Assembly (NCBI RefSeq): GCF_032883915.1
Contig: NZ_CP120717.1
Coordinates: 4,657,697 to 4,721,696, forward strand
DNA length: 64,000 bases
Origin: Endozoicomonas sp. 8E
Lineage (GTDB): Bacteria > Pseudomonadota > Gammaproteobacteria > Pseudomonadales > Endozoicomonadaceae
Direction: 5' to 3'
Shown: positions 25,331 to 35,279 of the stretch, piece after piece
Layout of the letters: the number at the start of each line of letters is the position of its first letter
How positions within the stretch are numbered: the first letter of the stretch is position 1
Position numbers and translations under genes: made by a program
The notes under the pieces: model-generated
What the model saw: the letters and a program-made list of their open reading frames with translations, nothing else
The model's database searches: none
Told to the model about the DNA's origin: nothing

Positions 25331-28183
25331 TCAGCTCATCATGAGTATTCCGTCTCGCCTACCAATTTCATCAGCGGTTATCTTCTGTTTGGCCTCAAGA
25401 TCTGCCTGATGCTGAGCCGGATCAAATGGATAGGTATCTTTGGCCGTTTTGTGGGTAAAGTTTTGCAAATGCAGAATATTTTCCCTGGCACCGCTCAGTC
25501 CACTGCCAGTCATGAAATGAGAGCTGGCTGCAGCTTCACCGGCTACCGTCACTGCCAAATTATGTCCATGGGCTTTTTCGGTAACAACATTTTGTTTAAC
25601 CCGTTGCTGGCTCAGCGGAAAGACCGAAGCAAACTTTTGATTCATTTTATCCGATGTGGCCCCCAATGACGTTGATCGATCAATTCCGTAATAATGGGCG
25701 ACCGCCTGGAACCAGGCTTTTTGAACCATCTTGACCCCCTCTTTGGCTTTTTTCACAGCCCCTTCTGCAGTGAGGGGATCCAGTCTTGAACCCAGGCTGC
25801 TCAGCTCCTTCTGCAGAATTTCATCCTCCAGCTTTTTACAATACTGATCAAAGGGTTCTGGCAACTCCATGCCTATGTAAACCAGATCCTTGTTTTCAAA
25901 ACAGCGGGTCTGCATACCCTGATCCAGAGTCAGGCGCTCCAACTCTGCCAGATCCTCCGGGACAACGGCACTTTTTATCGATTCATCAGGCTGTCGCAAA
26001 AAAAATAGCTCTCCCGTAAGCAGCTTGTTGAAGTGCTGATGAAAATCTTTGTTAAAGACCACCATCTCCCTGAAATCCTGAAAAGTGTTCTGCTTCTGGT
26101 TGGGTAATGCCTTGCCTTTCTTAACTACGTTTTTCCAATCGCCCACCAGCTCATCTCTGACCAGCTGTAACTCCTCACCTTTCTTACGTTCAAAGTTTAC
26201 CAGGCCAACCCTGTTCGTCCTGCTCTTTTTGGAGAACGCCTTACCTTTGTTAAATTCCCAGCTACAGACACCGTATGGCTTGGCAAAACTGAACAGATGA
26301 TCGGTCATGTATCTGCCTCGCAGCCTGCTATTTTTCCCGTCAGCACAGATCAGCATATCCACGGATCGGTGCTTAAGCGCTCTCCCAGGGGTGTAATCCT
26401 TTGTTTTGGACAGTTGTGCTGAATCATAAGCGGGGTTGTAACGGGCTCTGATCTGGTAACCCTCCTCTCCCGGCTCAATCCTTTCCAGCTCAAAAGCAAC
26501 GATTCTTTCCAGACTCGAAGGCACCTCGCTATCACTGGTTTGCTCATTATTCCTTGCAATTAATTCGGCCAGTCGATCATGCAATACTTCTTCCAGACGA
26601 TCAGTCGCTATCTCGCCAATGCCATCGGGATGGACAATGCCATTGCCTTCCCCTCCTTCGCCAAAGAGTTCATGGTAGTGTTCACCCAGATAAAACTTCA
26701 GCATGTCCATCCATTTGCGGTCCAGCCTGACTATCTGAACCTTGTCATATTCAGAACTTCTTTTCTCAAAGAGGGAAACGTTGGCACCGGCTTCGAATTG
26801 TGACAAGGCTAACATCAGTCCCGTGAGGCCAGCTCCTTCGATAGCTACCCGAGGGTGAGTTCTGGCATCATCATGTTGCTTAATCAGCCAGTCGAGCTGC
26901 GCCAGATCAATTTGCTGCCCTCTTAGAGTGCCGATTTCCTGAATCTTTAACAGCTTGACGAGATAATCCTTCTGACCACTCCATTGTTCAGGCTGCGACA
27001 GCAGATTCAGATCCCATCGTCTACCTGCCGTTAACTGGATATCAAGTAATACACGACGCGACTCTGCTATTAGCTGTCCTTCCTTCTGGCTCAACTCTTC
27101 ACCGGCTTTCAGGCGTTCTTTGATACCCTCTAAATCCAACTCTGTGACTTCAGCACTCAGTCGATCCAATTTCCGGCACACCTGAGCTTTATCCTTGTGG
27201 AATTGAGTCTCCAGGTGAATAACTCTGCTGGTCAGATCAAATCGAGCTTTTAGTCCCTGATGACGGGACATGTCTTGAATAAAACGATAGCTTTTTTCCA
27301 GTACCAAATCTCTTGGACGGCCGTGAATGGATGGCCGTTCGACGGTGGCATTAAAAAATATTTGTCTCAGCAGTCCGGCCAGGACTTGTTCACGATCTGG
27401 CTTATATTCGTCACTCCAGGTTGACAATAGATCGAAATATTCATCCTGCGGCAGGCGTTCGCGAAAAGAGTGAACGATTTCCTCAATCACCTCAGTGACC
27501 AGATATTCGTAAGCTATAGGTTGACGGGTTTCTTTAAAATGCTGTTCCAGCTTCTCAAGATCCTGACGCGTTGGGCTGTTATGGGATATTCGGTCAGGAT
27601 CAAGCAGCAGAGTCGTGTAGTAGCCTTTAATGGCATCACGGGCCTTGTATAGAGATACGGATGGAATGCTGTCGGTCAGTGTTGGAAAGGTATTTATTCC
27701 CTGCTCTGCCTCACTCAGTATCATTCTCATGGACTTAGACCTGTACAAGGCATCAAGACTTCTATCCTTTATCTCTCGCCTCTCGACATTACTGAAACCC
27801 GGAATAATCCCCTTGGCCACATCATTTACAAGACGTCTTCTGTCCTGTTTATCCAGACCTTTGTCGCCAAGAGCCAGCAACACCTGATCATGCAACAAAG
27901 CCTTTGCTTCGCGTTCCCGGGCTCTCTGCTCTCTTGCACGACGGGTGGGAGAAAAAAAGGCAATCAGTCTTTTGAGCAGGTTCTGACGGGGTTTGACGCT
28001 GACGACCTTTCTCCCCCTGAAAGTAACCGGAGAGTCCTTCACTTCTGCACCCGAAATGCCAGTGACTTCAACCCGGCCCGTTTTTCCTTTTCTATGAATA
28101 TTCTCAAGCTCTGTGACGTTGCGCATCAAATCAGCAAACTGAGAACCCGCAGCTTTTGGCCCACCTGCGTTACCGTCACTCAT
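25331..28183 (-). CDS. second MICAL/PHBH-type monooxygenase-like protein (paralogue)
   Basis: A 950-residue paralogue of the 910-residue protein, colinear along its whole length. Start chosen at ATG 28181-28183 (MSDGNAGGPKAAG), with GGGAGG eight bases upstream, matching the paralogue's MSIEGAGG start; a longer frame to 28219 lacks this. Motifs: RVAIEGAGLTGLMLALSQF at about 448, an intact DG motif CADGKNSRLRG at about 613, and a third motif in which the GD pair has become SS (AASSHFMTGSGLSGAREN). The two copies have thus lost complementary residues: this one keeps Asp in DG but not GD, the other the reverse. It carries about 40 extra residues around 640-685 (near FERKKGEELQLV). The pair lies in tandem 90 bp apart. 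Confidence 0.7.
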   Translation of the reverse strand: MSDGNAGGPKAAGSQFADLMRNVTELENIHRKGKTGRVEVTGISGAEVKDSPVTFRGRKVVSVKPRQNLLKRLIAFFSPTRRAREQRAREREAKALLHDQVLLALGDKGLDKQDRRRLVNDVAKGIIPGFSNVERREIKDRSLDALYRSKSMRMILSEAEQGINTFPTLTDSIPSVSLYKARDAIKGYYTTLLLDPDRISHNSPTRQDLEKLEQHFKETRQPIAYEYLVTEVIEEIVHSFRERLPQDEYFDLLSTWSDEYKPDREQVLAGLLRQIFFNATVERPSIHGRPRDLVLEKSYRFIQDMSRHQGLKARFDLTSRVIHLETQFHKDKAQVCRKLDRLSAEVTELDLEGIKERLKAGEELSQKEGQLIAESRRVLLDIQLTAGRRWDLNLLSQPEQWSGQKDYLVKLLKIQEIGTLRGQQIDLAQLDWLIKQHDDARTHPRVAIEGAGLTGLMLALSQFEAGANVSLFEKRSSEYDKVQIVRLDRKWMDMLKFYLGEHYHELFGEGGEGNGIVHPDGIGEIATDRLEEVLHDRLAELIARNNEQTSDSEVPSSLERIVAFELERIEPGEEGYQIRARYNPAYDSAQLSKTKDYTPGRALKHRSVDMLICADGKNSRLRGRYMTDHLFSFAKPYGVCSWEFNKGKAFSKKSRTNRVGLVNFERKKGEELQLVRDELVGDWKNVVKKGKALPNQKQNTFQDFREMVVFNKDFHQHFNKLLTGELFFLRQPDESIKSAVVPEDLAELERLTLDQGMQTRCFENKDLVYIGMELPEPFDQYCKKLEDEILQKELSSLGSRLDPLTAEGAVKKAKEGVKMVQKAWFQAVAHYYGIDRSTSLGATSDKMNQKFASVFPLSQQRVKQNVVTEKAHGHNLAVTVAGEAAASSHFMTGSGLSGARENILHLQNFTHKTAKDTYPFDPAQHQADLEAKQKITADEIGRRDGILMMS

Positions 28184-28238
28184 TGCAATAGGCCTCCCTG
28201 CCTGAGTTAATAAGTGCAAACAACGAAAAAAAACATTT

Positions 28239-28452
28239 CTAGCAGCCTGTCGGACTTAAGCGTCCGTAGCGAGGATTGCAAGAAATTGAGGATAAAAATC
28301 TCTGTTTCTGAGGAGAATAGCGAGCTATTTGACGAAGAAACAGGGATTTTTAGACCAATTTATTGCAACCGCACGACTGCATGGATGCAGGAGCTAGAGC
28401 AACGCAGGAGCAGTTGCCGTGTAGGACAGTCTTAAGTCCGACAGGCTGCTAG
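28239..28452. repeat. CTAG-flanked miniature element, type 1 (IS630-like)
   Basis: A 20-bp perfect terminal inverted repeat, AGCAGCCTGTCGGACTTAAG and its complement, bounds a 208-bp core with no transposase. Both borders read CTAG, fitting insertion into CTAG with TA duplication as known for IS630. The right border forms the glutamate dehydrogenase stop codon (TAG on the minus strand, 28449-28451). Confidence 0.85.
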
Positions 28453-31400
28453 CTCGCCTGAGCCAGCCCCATCAGCTCCCGATTGGCCACAGTAAACATC
28501 ACCATTTCGTGCACACTGGCACTACGAATTTCGGATAACATAGCCTGCCAGCGAGCCACCAGCCCCTGGTGCTGCACCATCCATTCATCCAGCTTAAGAG
28601 TAAGGTCTTCCTCTTCACTGCCGGTATTGAGTAATGCAACCGTCAAAGCGATCTGCTGCCAGGTCAACTCGTCACGAATACTATTACGGGCTAATGACTG
28701 CCAGTGATTGGTAACCTCTATATTGCCCAACTGTGCGCTGTACCAGTTCAGCTCCAGTCGCTCACCCACTGCAAAGTAAGTCCGGGCGACCTTTTCTATA
28801 GGCTGCCCGGTCTGATCGGCGGCCTGAATAATTGACAGGGCACTCAACAGGTGTCTCAGGCTACAAACGACTTTGGCCAGATTTTTTGGCACCTGATGAC
28901 TGATCATCTCAGCCATTTTGCTATCCAGTTCTTCTCTCTCGGACTCACTGAGGTATTCAGTAAACGACTCGATAAAGCTACTGATCAGTGGACCAAAATG
29001 TTCAATACACTCTGCTGCTACCAGATCCTGACGTTTGAGCCGGATAAACCAGCGGCTGGCACGACGGGTCAGTTTGATCAGCGACACCATCATTTTCTGC
29101 TGCACACTGCTGGGAATCTGGTTATCCATATTTTCGATGGCCTGCCAGTAATCAGAGATACCGAAAACCTCCCGACTGACCATAAAGGCCCGGGCAATCT
29201 CCGCCGCACTGGCACCGGTGGTCTGATGAACCCTGAGCACGTGAGTGATCCCCATCATGTCAATCATGTGATTAGCTGTCTGGGTGGCTACAATTTCCCT
29301 TCTCAGACGGTGTTGATCAATCTGTTCTGAAAACTTTTCTACCAGAGTATCAGGGAAAGAGGTATGCAACTCACGGGTCATGTAGGGCTCATCAATAACA
29401 TCCGAACTGATCAATGCTTCCTTGAGGTCCGCTTTACTGTATGAGATCAGCAACGACAATTCCGGACGGGTTAACCCCTGACCCGCTGACAACCGTTCTG
29501 CAAGGGCTTCATTATCAGGCAGGAACTCAATAGACCGGTCAAGTTTGCCTTCCCCTTCCAGGTACTCCATGAAGCGCCGGTATTCATCCATGCGATTGCG
29601 GACTTCTAATTCTGCCAGGGAAAGCGCCTGAGTCTGGCGATAGTTATTGGAAAGAACCAGTCTGGAAACATCGTCAGTCATGCGTTCCAGTAATGCATTG
29701 CGCTGTTTCACGGTCATGTCACCACTGGCGACAATATCGTTGAGAAGAATCTTGATATTTACTTCGTGGTCAGAGCAGTCAACCCCGCCAGAATTGTCAA
29801 TAAAGTCTGTATTCAGTGCGCCACCCTGCAGGGAATACTCAACCCTTCCCAACTGGCTGAGACCCAGATTACCACCTTCACCTACCACTTTGGCCCTGAG
29901 CTCACAGCCGTTGATACGCAGTGGGTCATTAGCCTTGTCACCCACATCGGCATGACTTTCATTAATGGCTTTCACATAGGTGCCAATACCACCATTCCAG
30001 ATCAAATCGACGGGAGCCCTTAGCAGCGAACGTATCAATTCATTAGGCGTCATTCGACCTGCTTTGATATCAAAGCGCTCCTTCATTTCGTTTGATATCG
30101 TGACGGACTTGGCGTTGCGGGAGAAGATCCCACCGCCCTTGGAAATCAGAGACTTGTCATAATCCTGCCAGCTGGAACGGGGAAGATTAAATAACCTCAG
30201 CCGTTCAAGATAACTGCGTTTTACATCAGGGTTTGGATCCACAAATATATGTTGATGGTTGAAGGCAGCGACCATTTCCAATGTTTCAGAAGAGAGCATG
30301 CCGTTACCAAAAACATCCCCGGACATATCTCCGACGCCAATGACCGAGATGGGATCTTCCTGAACATTCACTCCCCGCTCACGGAAGTGACGCTGTACCG
30401 AAACCCAGGCCCCTTTGGCAGTAATACCCATTTTCTTATGGTCATAACCGACACTGCCTCCGGAGGCAAAAGCATCGCCCAGCCAGAAGTCGTATTCGTG
30501 AGCAATCTCATTGGCAACGTCTGAGAAAGTGGCGGTTCCCTTATCAGCTGCCACCACCAGGTAAGTATCATCATCGTCATAAAATACGACAGACTTCGGA
30601 TGGATAACATCGGATTCAGAAAGATTATCAGTGATATCCAACAAAGCACGAATAAACGTCTGATAACAGGCCACCCCTTCTTCCATAATGGCTTCCCGAT
30701 GACCATCTACCGGCAGCTGTTTGGCAACAAAACCTCCTTTGGCACCCACCGGAACAATCAGGGCATTTTTGACCTGCTGAGCCTTGACCAGACCCAGAAC
30801 CTCAGTCCGGTAATCTTCCACCCGGTCAGACCAGCGCAGCCCTCCCCGCGCGACTTTGCCACCCCGGAGATGGATACCTTCTACCCTGGGCGAGTAAACA
30901 AAAATTTCGTAAAGTGGCGCTGGCTTTGGAATATCAGGAATTTCCCGTGGTGACAATTTATAGGAAATATACGACTTTGTATTACCATCACAATCAAGCT
31001 GGTAGAAATTGGTTCTCAGGGTGGCCATGATCACACTCTGAAAACGGCGAACAATCTGGTCTTCAGTGAGCACCGTCACCTGATCCAGAGCCTCAAGAAT
31101 CGCTTGCTGAATCTGCTGCTGTCGTCCAAGCCGTTGAGAGTTGGACAGAGACAACTCAGGGTTAAAGCGTGTTTCGAACAAGGCCACCAGCATGCGAGTA
31201 ATTTCTATATTGTTGCATAAGGTTTCAGCAATATAAGTTTGACTGAAACCCATCCGAATCTGTTTGATGTACCGGGAATAGGATCGCAGCATGGCTACCT
31301 GACGCCAGCTCATACCACAAGCCAGCACCAGCAGATTAAACCGGTCATTCTCAGCTTCCCCGAACCAGACCTTTTCAAATGCCTCCTTGAAGGTCTTGTC

Positions 31401-33254
31401 AACTTTCTGGATATCCATCGACTTTTGTGGGTCATAGCACAACAGAAAGTCATGAATCCAGATCAGCTGACCATCGCTCTTGCGAATCAGGTAGGGATAC
31501 TCAGCCAGCACCCTCAGCCCCAGGTTCTCAATAATCGGGATCTGGTCAGCCAGTGGCAGTGGTTCGATATAGTGATACAGCTTGAAATGAATACGCCCAG
31601 GCTCATCGTCCAGAGAGCGGTAGAATCCCATAGACAGTGTTGATTTTTCATTGATGCGCTCAAAGTGTTCAACATCAACAACCGCTGACTCTGGCGAAAA
31701 TGCCTCTTTGTAACCGGCAGAAAATCCTGAGGCATATCTGGCAACCAGTTGATTGCCCTTGGCTTCGCCATTGGATTCCAGAAGCGCTGAACGAAACTCA
31801 TCAATCCAGGAGCGGGTGGCCAGGGTCAGCTCATCATTGATCGCCTCCAGATCATACTCAATTCGCCCACGCAGCTTGAATATAAAGTGCACCCTGGCCA
31901 GAACAGACTCGGAAAAATACGTGGTGAACTCCGAGTCAACCGCACAGAGCCGTCGGCAGAGAATCTCTTCCATCTTGAGCCGCAGGCTGGTGCTATAGAC
32001 ATCTCGGGGGACAAACACCAGTGCGGAACAAAAAGTGCCATAAGGGTCCTGACGGATATAGATCCGGATCTTCTTGCGCTCCTGAATCCTGAGGATGGAC
32101 ATTGCCGTGGTGAACAGTTGCTCTCTGGGTGTCTGAAACAGTTCATCACGGGGGAAAACTTCCAGAACCTGCTCCAGATCCTTGCCGTGATGACTTTTGG
32201 GATCCAGCTCGGAACGCTCAATCACTTCCCGGGCCTTGTGATTGATATAAGGTATCGAGAAAGGGCTCTGACGATAAACCGGAGAGGTATAGAGACCCAC
32301 AATTCTGGTCTCACCCACCACCGAGCCATCCTCTGCAAATTGTCTTACCGTGATGAAATCGGGATAAGCGGGACGATGAACACTGGATCGGACAGCCGCC
32401 TTGGAGAAGGAAAGCCAGTCTTTCTGCTCAAAGAAGTCCTTTTCTATAAAAGGCTCCAGTTCGTGCTGACCGATTTCCCCCTTATGGGTGGTTCTCAAAA
32501 GTCCCAGCAATGAATCGGAAGGACGAATAATCTGGCGCTGACCTTCACTTTCTGCCACCCGGAGCTCTTCGTAACCGAGAAACGTAAAGTTGTTGTTCAA
32601 CAGCCAGTTCAGAAACTCCTTAACCTGCTCTGCCTGCCCCCCGACCATAGAGCTTGCCAACTGCTCGACACGACTCGACATGGACCGGTAGTCTTCAACC
32701 ACCCTGGCCACATCAGCCATCACCGCGGCCACCTGCTCGGCAACGGCCTCCAGCTCTTCTTCATTATCCTGACGATCAATCTCTACGAAGATAATCGCTT
32801 CCCTGTGAACCGTGGCCTCGGTGCTCATATCGAACACCAGGTTAAACTGGCTGTCCCTGCGGTTATGAATGACGGTATTGCGCAGGTTATGTATGGTCAA
32901 GCCACGCTCATTCAGTTTCATTCTGAGGGAGTCCACCAGGAAAGGCATATCCCGATGAATCAGTCTGAGTATGGTATGGGTTGAGTGCCAGCCATGGTGG
33001 GGATAATCCGGATTCAATACCTCTATTTCCGGACTGTCAGGATCATGGTGCTGGATAAACTTCCAGAACGAAAGGGTTGAGCCCAGAAGGTCCCGACGCC
33101 TGCATTTGTTCAACTCCCGTCGGATATCCATGGAATAGTACTGGTACACAAATTCACGAAGGGCTTCTTTCTGCTGTTCGGGTATCTGGCTGCTTAACTC
33201 CTCAATAATTTTGTCCAGATACTCCTTTCGTTCCATAGTCTCGCGATGACCCAT
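28449..33254 (-). CDS. gdhB: NAD-specific glutamate dehydrogenase, large (180-kDa) type
   Basis: A 1601-residue catabolic enzyme that deaminates glutamate to 2-oxoglutarate with NAD+. The family length is about 1600 and the protein is complete. The N-terminal 700 residues are the regulatory ACT-like region of this type (MDIRRELNKCRRRDLLGS, then FLVDSLRMKLNERGLTIHNL). The catalytic centre follows at about 800-860: LRGGKVARGGLRWSDR, then VKNALIVPVGAKGGF with the substrate Lys. The nucleotide-binding part has FASGGSVGYDHKKMGITAKG and VGVGDMSGDVFGNGML. It is monocistronic. Its final codons GCG AGC TAG run into a miniature element, so the stop codon is shared with the insertion border. Confidence 0.93.
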   Translation of the reverse strand: MGHRETMERKEYLDKIIEELSSQIPEQQKEALREFVYQYYSMDIRRELNKCRRRDLLGSTLSFWKFIQHHDPDSPEIEVLNPDYPHHGWHSTHTILRLIHRDMPFLVDSLRMKLNERGLTIHNLRNTVIHNRRDSQFNLVFDMSTEATVHREAIIFVEIDRQDNEEELEAVAEQVAAVMADVARVVEDYRSMSSRVEQLASSMVGGQAEQVKEFLNWLLNNNFTFLGYEELRVAESEGQRQIIRPSDSLLGLLRTTHKGEIGQHELEPFIEKDFFEQKDWLSFSKAAVRSSVHRPAYPDFITVRQFAEDGSVVGETRIVGLYTSPVYRQSPFSIPYINHKAREVIERSELDPKSHHGKDLEQVLEVFPRDELFQTPREQLFTTAMSILRIQERKKIRIYIRQDPYGTFCSALVFVPRDVYSTSLRLKMEEILCRRLCAVDSEFTTYFSESVLARVHFIFKLRGRIEYDLEAINDELTLATRSWIDEFRSALLESNGEAKGNQLVARYASGFSAGYKEAFSPESAVVDVEHFERINEKSTLSMGFYRSLDDEPGRIHFKLYHYIEPLPLADQIPIIENLGLRVLAEYPYLIRKSDGQLIWIHDFLLCYDPQKSMDIQKVDKTFKEAFEKVWFGEAENDRFNLLVLACGMSWRQVAMLRSYSRYIKQIRMGFSQTYIAETLCNNIEITRMLVALFETRFNPELSLSNSQRLGRQQQIQQAILEALDQVTVLTEDQIVRRFQSVIMATLRTNFYQLDCDGNTKSYISYKLSPREIPDIPKPAPLYEIFVYSPRVEGIHLRGGKVARGGLRWSDRVEDYRTEVLGLVKAQQVKNALIVPVGAKGGFVAKQLPVDGHREAIMEEGVACYQTFIRALLDITDNLSESDVIHPKSVVFYDDDDTYLVVAADKGTATFSDVANEIAHEYDFWLGDAFASGGSVGYDHKKMGITAKGAWVSVQRHFRERGVNVQEDPISVIGVGDMSGDVFGNGMLSSETLEMVAAFNHQHIFVDPNPDVKRSYLERLRLFNLPRSSWQDYDKSLISKGGGIFSRNAKSVTISNEMKERFDIKAGRMTPNELIRSLLRAPVDLIWNGGIGTYVKAINESHADVGDKANDPLRINGCELRAKVVGEGGNLGLSQLGRVEYSLQGGALNTDFIDNSGGVDCSDHEVNIKILLNDIVASGDMTVKQRNALLERMTDDVSRLVLSNNYRQTQALSLAELEVRNRMDEYRRFMEYLEGEGKLDRSIEFLPDNEALAERLSAGQGLTRPELSLLISYSKADLKEALISSDVIDEPYMTRELHTSFPDTLVEKFSEQIDQHRLRREIVATQTANHMIDMMGITHVLRVHQTTGASAAEIARAFMVSREVFGISDYWQAIENMDNQIPSSVQQKMMVSLIKLTRRASRWFIRLKRQDLVAAECIEHFGPLISSFIESFTEYLSESEREELDSKMAEMISHQVPKNLAKVVCSLRHLLSALSIIQAADQTGQPIEKVARTYFAVGERLELNWYSAQLGNIEVTNHWQSLARNSIRDELTWQQIALTVALLNTGSEEEDLTLKLDEWMVQHQGLVARWQAMLSEIRSASVHEMVMFTVANRELMGLAQAS

Positions 33255-33525
33255 TCTGGCATCTCCGGTTTAGAAATGTATAGCCAACGGCCGTTGACGT
33301 CCTTGTCAGCCTGAAAATGACTTCGTCAACAGCTTCTGAATAATAACGGTTGCGTTCGAGAAATCTTTTGGCAGGAATGAGCACAATGAACAGGTTTATA
33401 GCCTGAAAGGAAACTTTTCAGGGAAAGACGCTGTCTAAAAGTGAATTTACCCGACCTGTTACTAACTTATCGGCCTTTGCGCTTTTATAAAAGAGTCTGA
33501 AGTCACTCTGTCCAGAATTTGAAAA

Positions 33526-33551
33526 GAAGCTGTCAGATAACGGACAGCTTC
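33526..33551 (-). terminator. hairpin with T-rich exit on the minus strand
   Basis: GAAGCTGTC / GACAGCTTC with an 8-nt loop; on the minus strand it is followed by TTTTC. No gene ends just upstream on that strand, so its use is unclear; it may be a relic. The surrounding stretch 33255-33764 between the GDH start and the miniature elements shows no gene. Confidence 0.35.
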
Positions 33552-33764
33552 CCGTGGACGACTAGACCTGAGCGACTACTGAACCTATATTACAGAGTCT
33601 CTACCTGAACTATAGGTAAAGGCCTTGGGCTTTGCCCAAATGGACTTTCAACAGGGTCAATTATGGATGGATCCGCTGACGAAGCTGAGTGCAACAGGTA
33701 GAACAGGGTGAACCGAAGCGGCTGACACTATCGAAGCCTTATAAAAGCAATCTTATAAAAGCAG

Positions 33765-34186
33765 TAAGTACTCAGCCATACGGAATCGAATATTTCTGAC
33801 TTATTGGGCAGTTGCTCTGCAAGGCGCAACGACGGGAACATAGCAAGAAGCTATGTGACCAGAGTTGCAACGCAGCACGACTGCATGGATGCAGGAGCTA
33901 GGAGCCTGACCGAGAATAGCGCCCGTAGCGAGGACGGCAGAAAATTGAGGATGAAAATTCGGTTTTGTAAGGAGAATAGCGAGCTATTTGACGAACAAAA
34001 GCGGATTTTCAGACCAATTTGCTGCCGCCGCACGACTGCATGGATGCAGGAGCTAGAGCAACGCAGGAGCAGTTGCCGCGTAGGGCAGTCTATTCTCGGT
34101 CAGGCTCCTAGAGCAACGCAGGAGCAGTTGCCGCGAGTGCCTGAACAATGAGTCAGAAAATATGATTTCGTATGGTTGAGTACTTA
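33765..34186. repeat. outer miniature element (AGTACT ends) interrupted by a second element
   Basis: The ends AGTACTCAGCCATACGGAAT and ATTTCGTATGGTTGAGTACT are inverted repeats bounded by TA on both sides. A second element (33898-34111) lies inside it: joining GGAGCTAG to AGCAACGCAGGAGCAG across the insert restores the core seen in other copies. The inner side contains the palindrome AACATAGCAAGAAGCTATGT. The element ends 117 bp before the moxR start codon, so it makes up the operon's upstream region. Confidence 0.8.
33898..34111. repeat. inner CTAG-flanked miniature element, type 2 (AGGAGCCTGACCGAGAATAG ends)
   Basis: The left TAGGAGCCTGACCGAGAATA and the right end CTATTCTCGGTCAGGCTCCT are perfect inverses, with CTAG at both borders (33898-33901 and 34108-34111), giving a TA duplication. 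The core (GAGAATAGCGAGCTATTTGA and GCACGACTGCATGGATGCAG) is shared with the type-1 elements. It is inserted inside the outer element. Confidence 0.85.
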
Positions 34187-34302
34187 TGAATAAGGTATCT
34201 GTTGTCGCTGTTCGGATACGATAACGAACTCATATAATCACAGGCAGCTGTCAGGCATGTCCACCGCTCAGCCGCCAGAAGCTATCCGGGATTCAAGATT
34301 CT

Positions 34303-35265
34303 ATGTCTAACAATTCAGTATTGAATGAACTCAGGCAATACCTGTGCAACAGTATTATCGGACAGGAGCACCTGGTAGACCGTTTATTGATTACCCTGCT
34401 GGCCGATGGACACTTGCTGGTCGAAGGTGCTCCGGGTCTGGCAAAAACCCGGGCCGTCAAGGCCCTGGCCGATGGTCTGGAGGCTGGATTCCACCGTATC
34501 CAGTTCACACCGGACCTGCTGCCGGCAGACGTTACCGGTACCGATATTTATACCCCGGAAGACGGTAGCTTCCGTTTCCAGCCCGGCCCTATCTTCCAGA
34601 ACCTGGTGTTGGCCGATGAGATCAATCGCTCTCCTGCCAAAGTTCAATCCGCTTTGCTGGAAGCCATGGCTGAGCGCCAGGTCAGCGTGGGTCGAAAAAC
34701 CTATCCACTCCCTAAAGTATTCATGGTCATGGCCACCCAGAACCCCATTGAGCAGGAAGGTACTTACCCTCTGCCGGAAGCTCAGCTGGACCGCTTCCTG
34801 ATGCACGTCCGGGTCAGTTACCCCGATGTAGAGTCCGAGCGACAGATTCTCAGGCTCGCCCGAGGTGAAGCCATGAAACAGTCTCCGGCAAAACCGGTTA
34901 CGCTCCTGAGCCAGGCTAACGTTCTGGCCGCAAGACAGGAAACCCTGGCGGTTCATATGGAGCCTGTGGTTGAGGAATACATCGTTCAGCTGATCAATGC
35001 CACCCGTCACCCTACCCTCTACAATGATCGTCTGGGTGAATACCTCGATTACGGTGCCAGTCCCCGTGGTACCATTGCCCTGGATCGGTGTGCCCGCGCC
35101 AGAGCCTGGCTTTACGACAGGGATTTTGTCAGCCCGGATGACGTGCAGGCGGTAGCCCACGATGTCCTTCGGCACCGTCTTCTGCTGAGTTTTGAGGCAG
35201 AGGCCGAAGGAAAAGACGCTGATCACATCATTGATCAGTTGCTGAACCTGGTTCCTGTTGCCTGA
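34303..35265 (+). CDS. MoxR-family AAA+ ATPase
   Basis: A 320-residue cytoplasmic AAA+ chaperone-like ATPase, thought in this family to help assemble or insert metal cofactors into partner VWA proteins. Walker A is VEGAPGLAKTRAVKAL (about residues 40-55), Walker B LVLADEINRSPAKVQSALLE, sensor 1 MVMATQNPIEQEGTYPLPEA, and the C-terminal lid contains ASPRGTIALDRCARARAW. It is the first gene of the DUF58/BatABD operon, 14 bp ahead of the next start. There is no strong ribosome-binding site before the ATG, and its upstream region is a miniature element. Confidence 0.93.
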   Translation: MSNNSVLNELRQYLCNSIIGQEHLVDRLLITLLADGHLLVEGAPGLAKTRAVKALADGLEAGFHRIQFTPDLLPADVTGTDIYTPEDGSFRFQPGPIFQNLVLADEINRSPAKVQSALLEAMAERQVSVGRKTYPLPKVFMVMATQNPIEQEGTYPLPEAQLDRFLMHVRVSYPDVESERQILRLARGEAMKQSPAKPVTLLSQANVLAARQETLAVHMEPVVEEYIVQLINATRHPTLYNDRLGEYLDYGASPRGTIALDRCARARAWLYDRDFVSPDDVQAVAHDVLRHRLLLSFEAEAEGKDADHIIDQLLNLVPVA

Positions 35266-35279
35266 GCCAGGAGCAAAGA

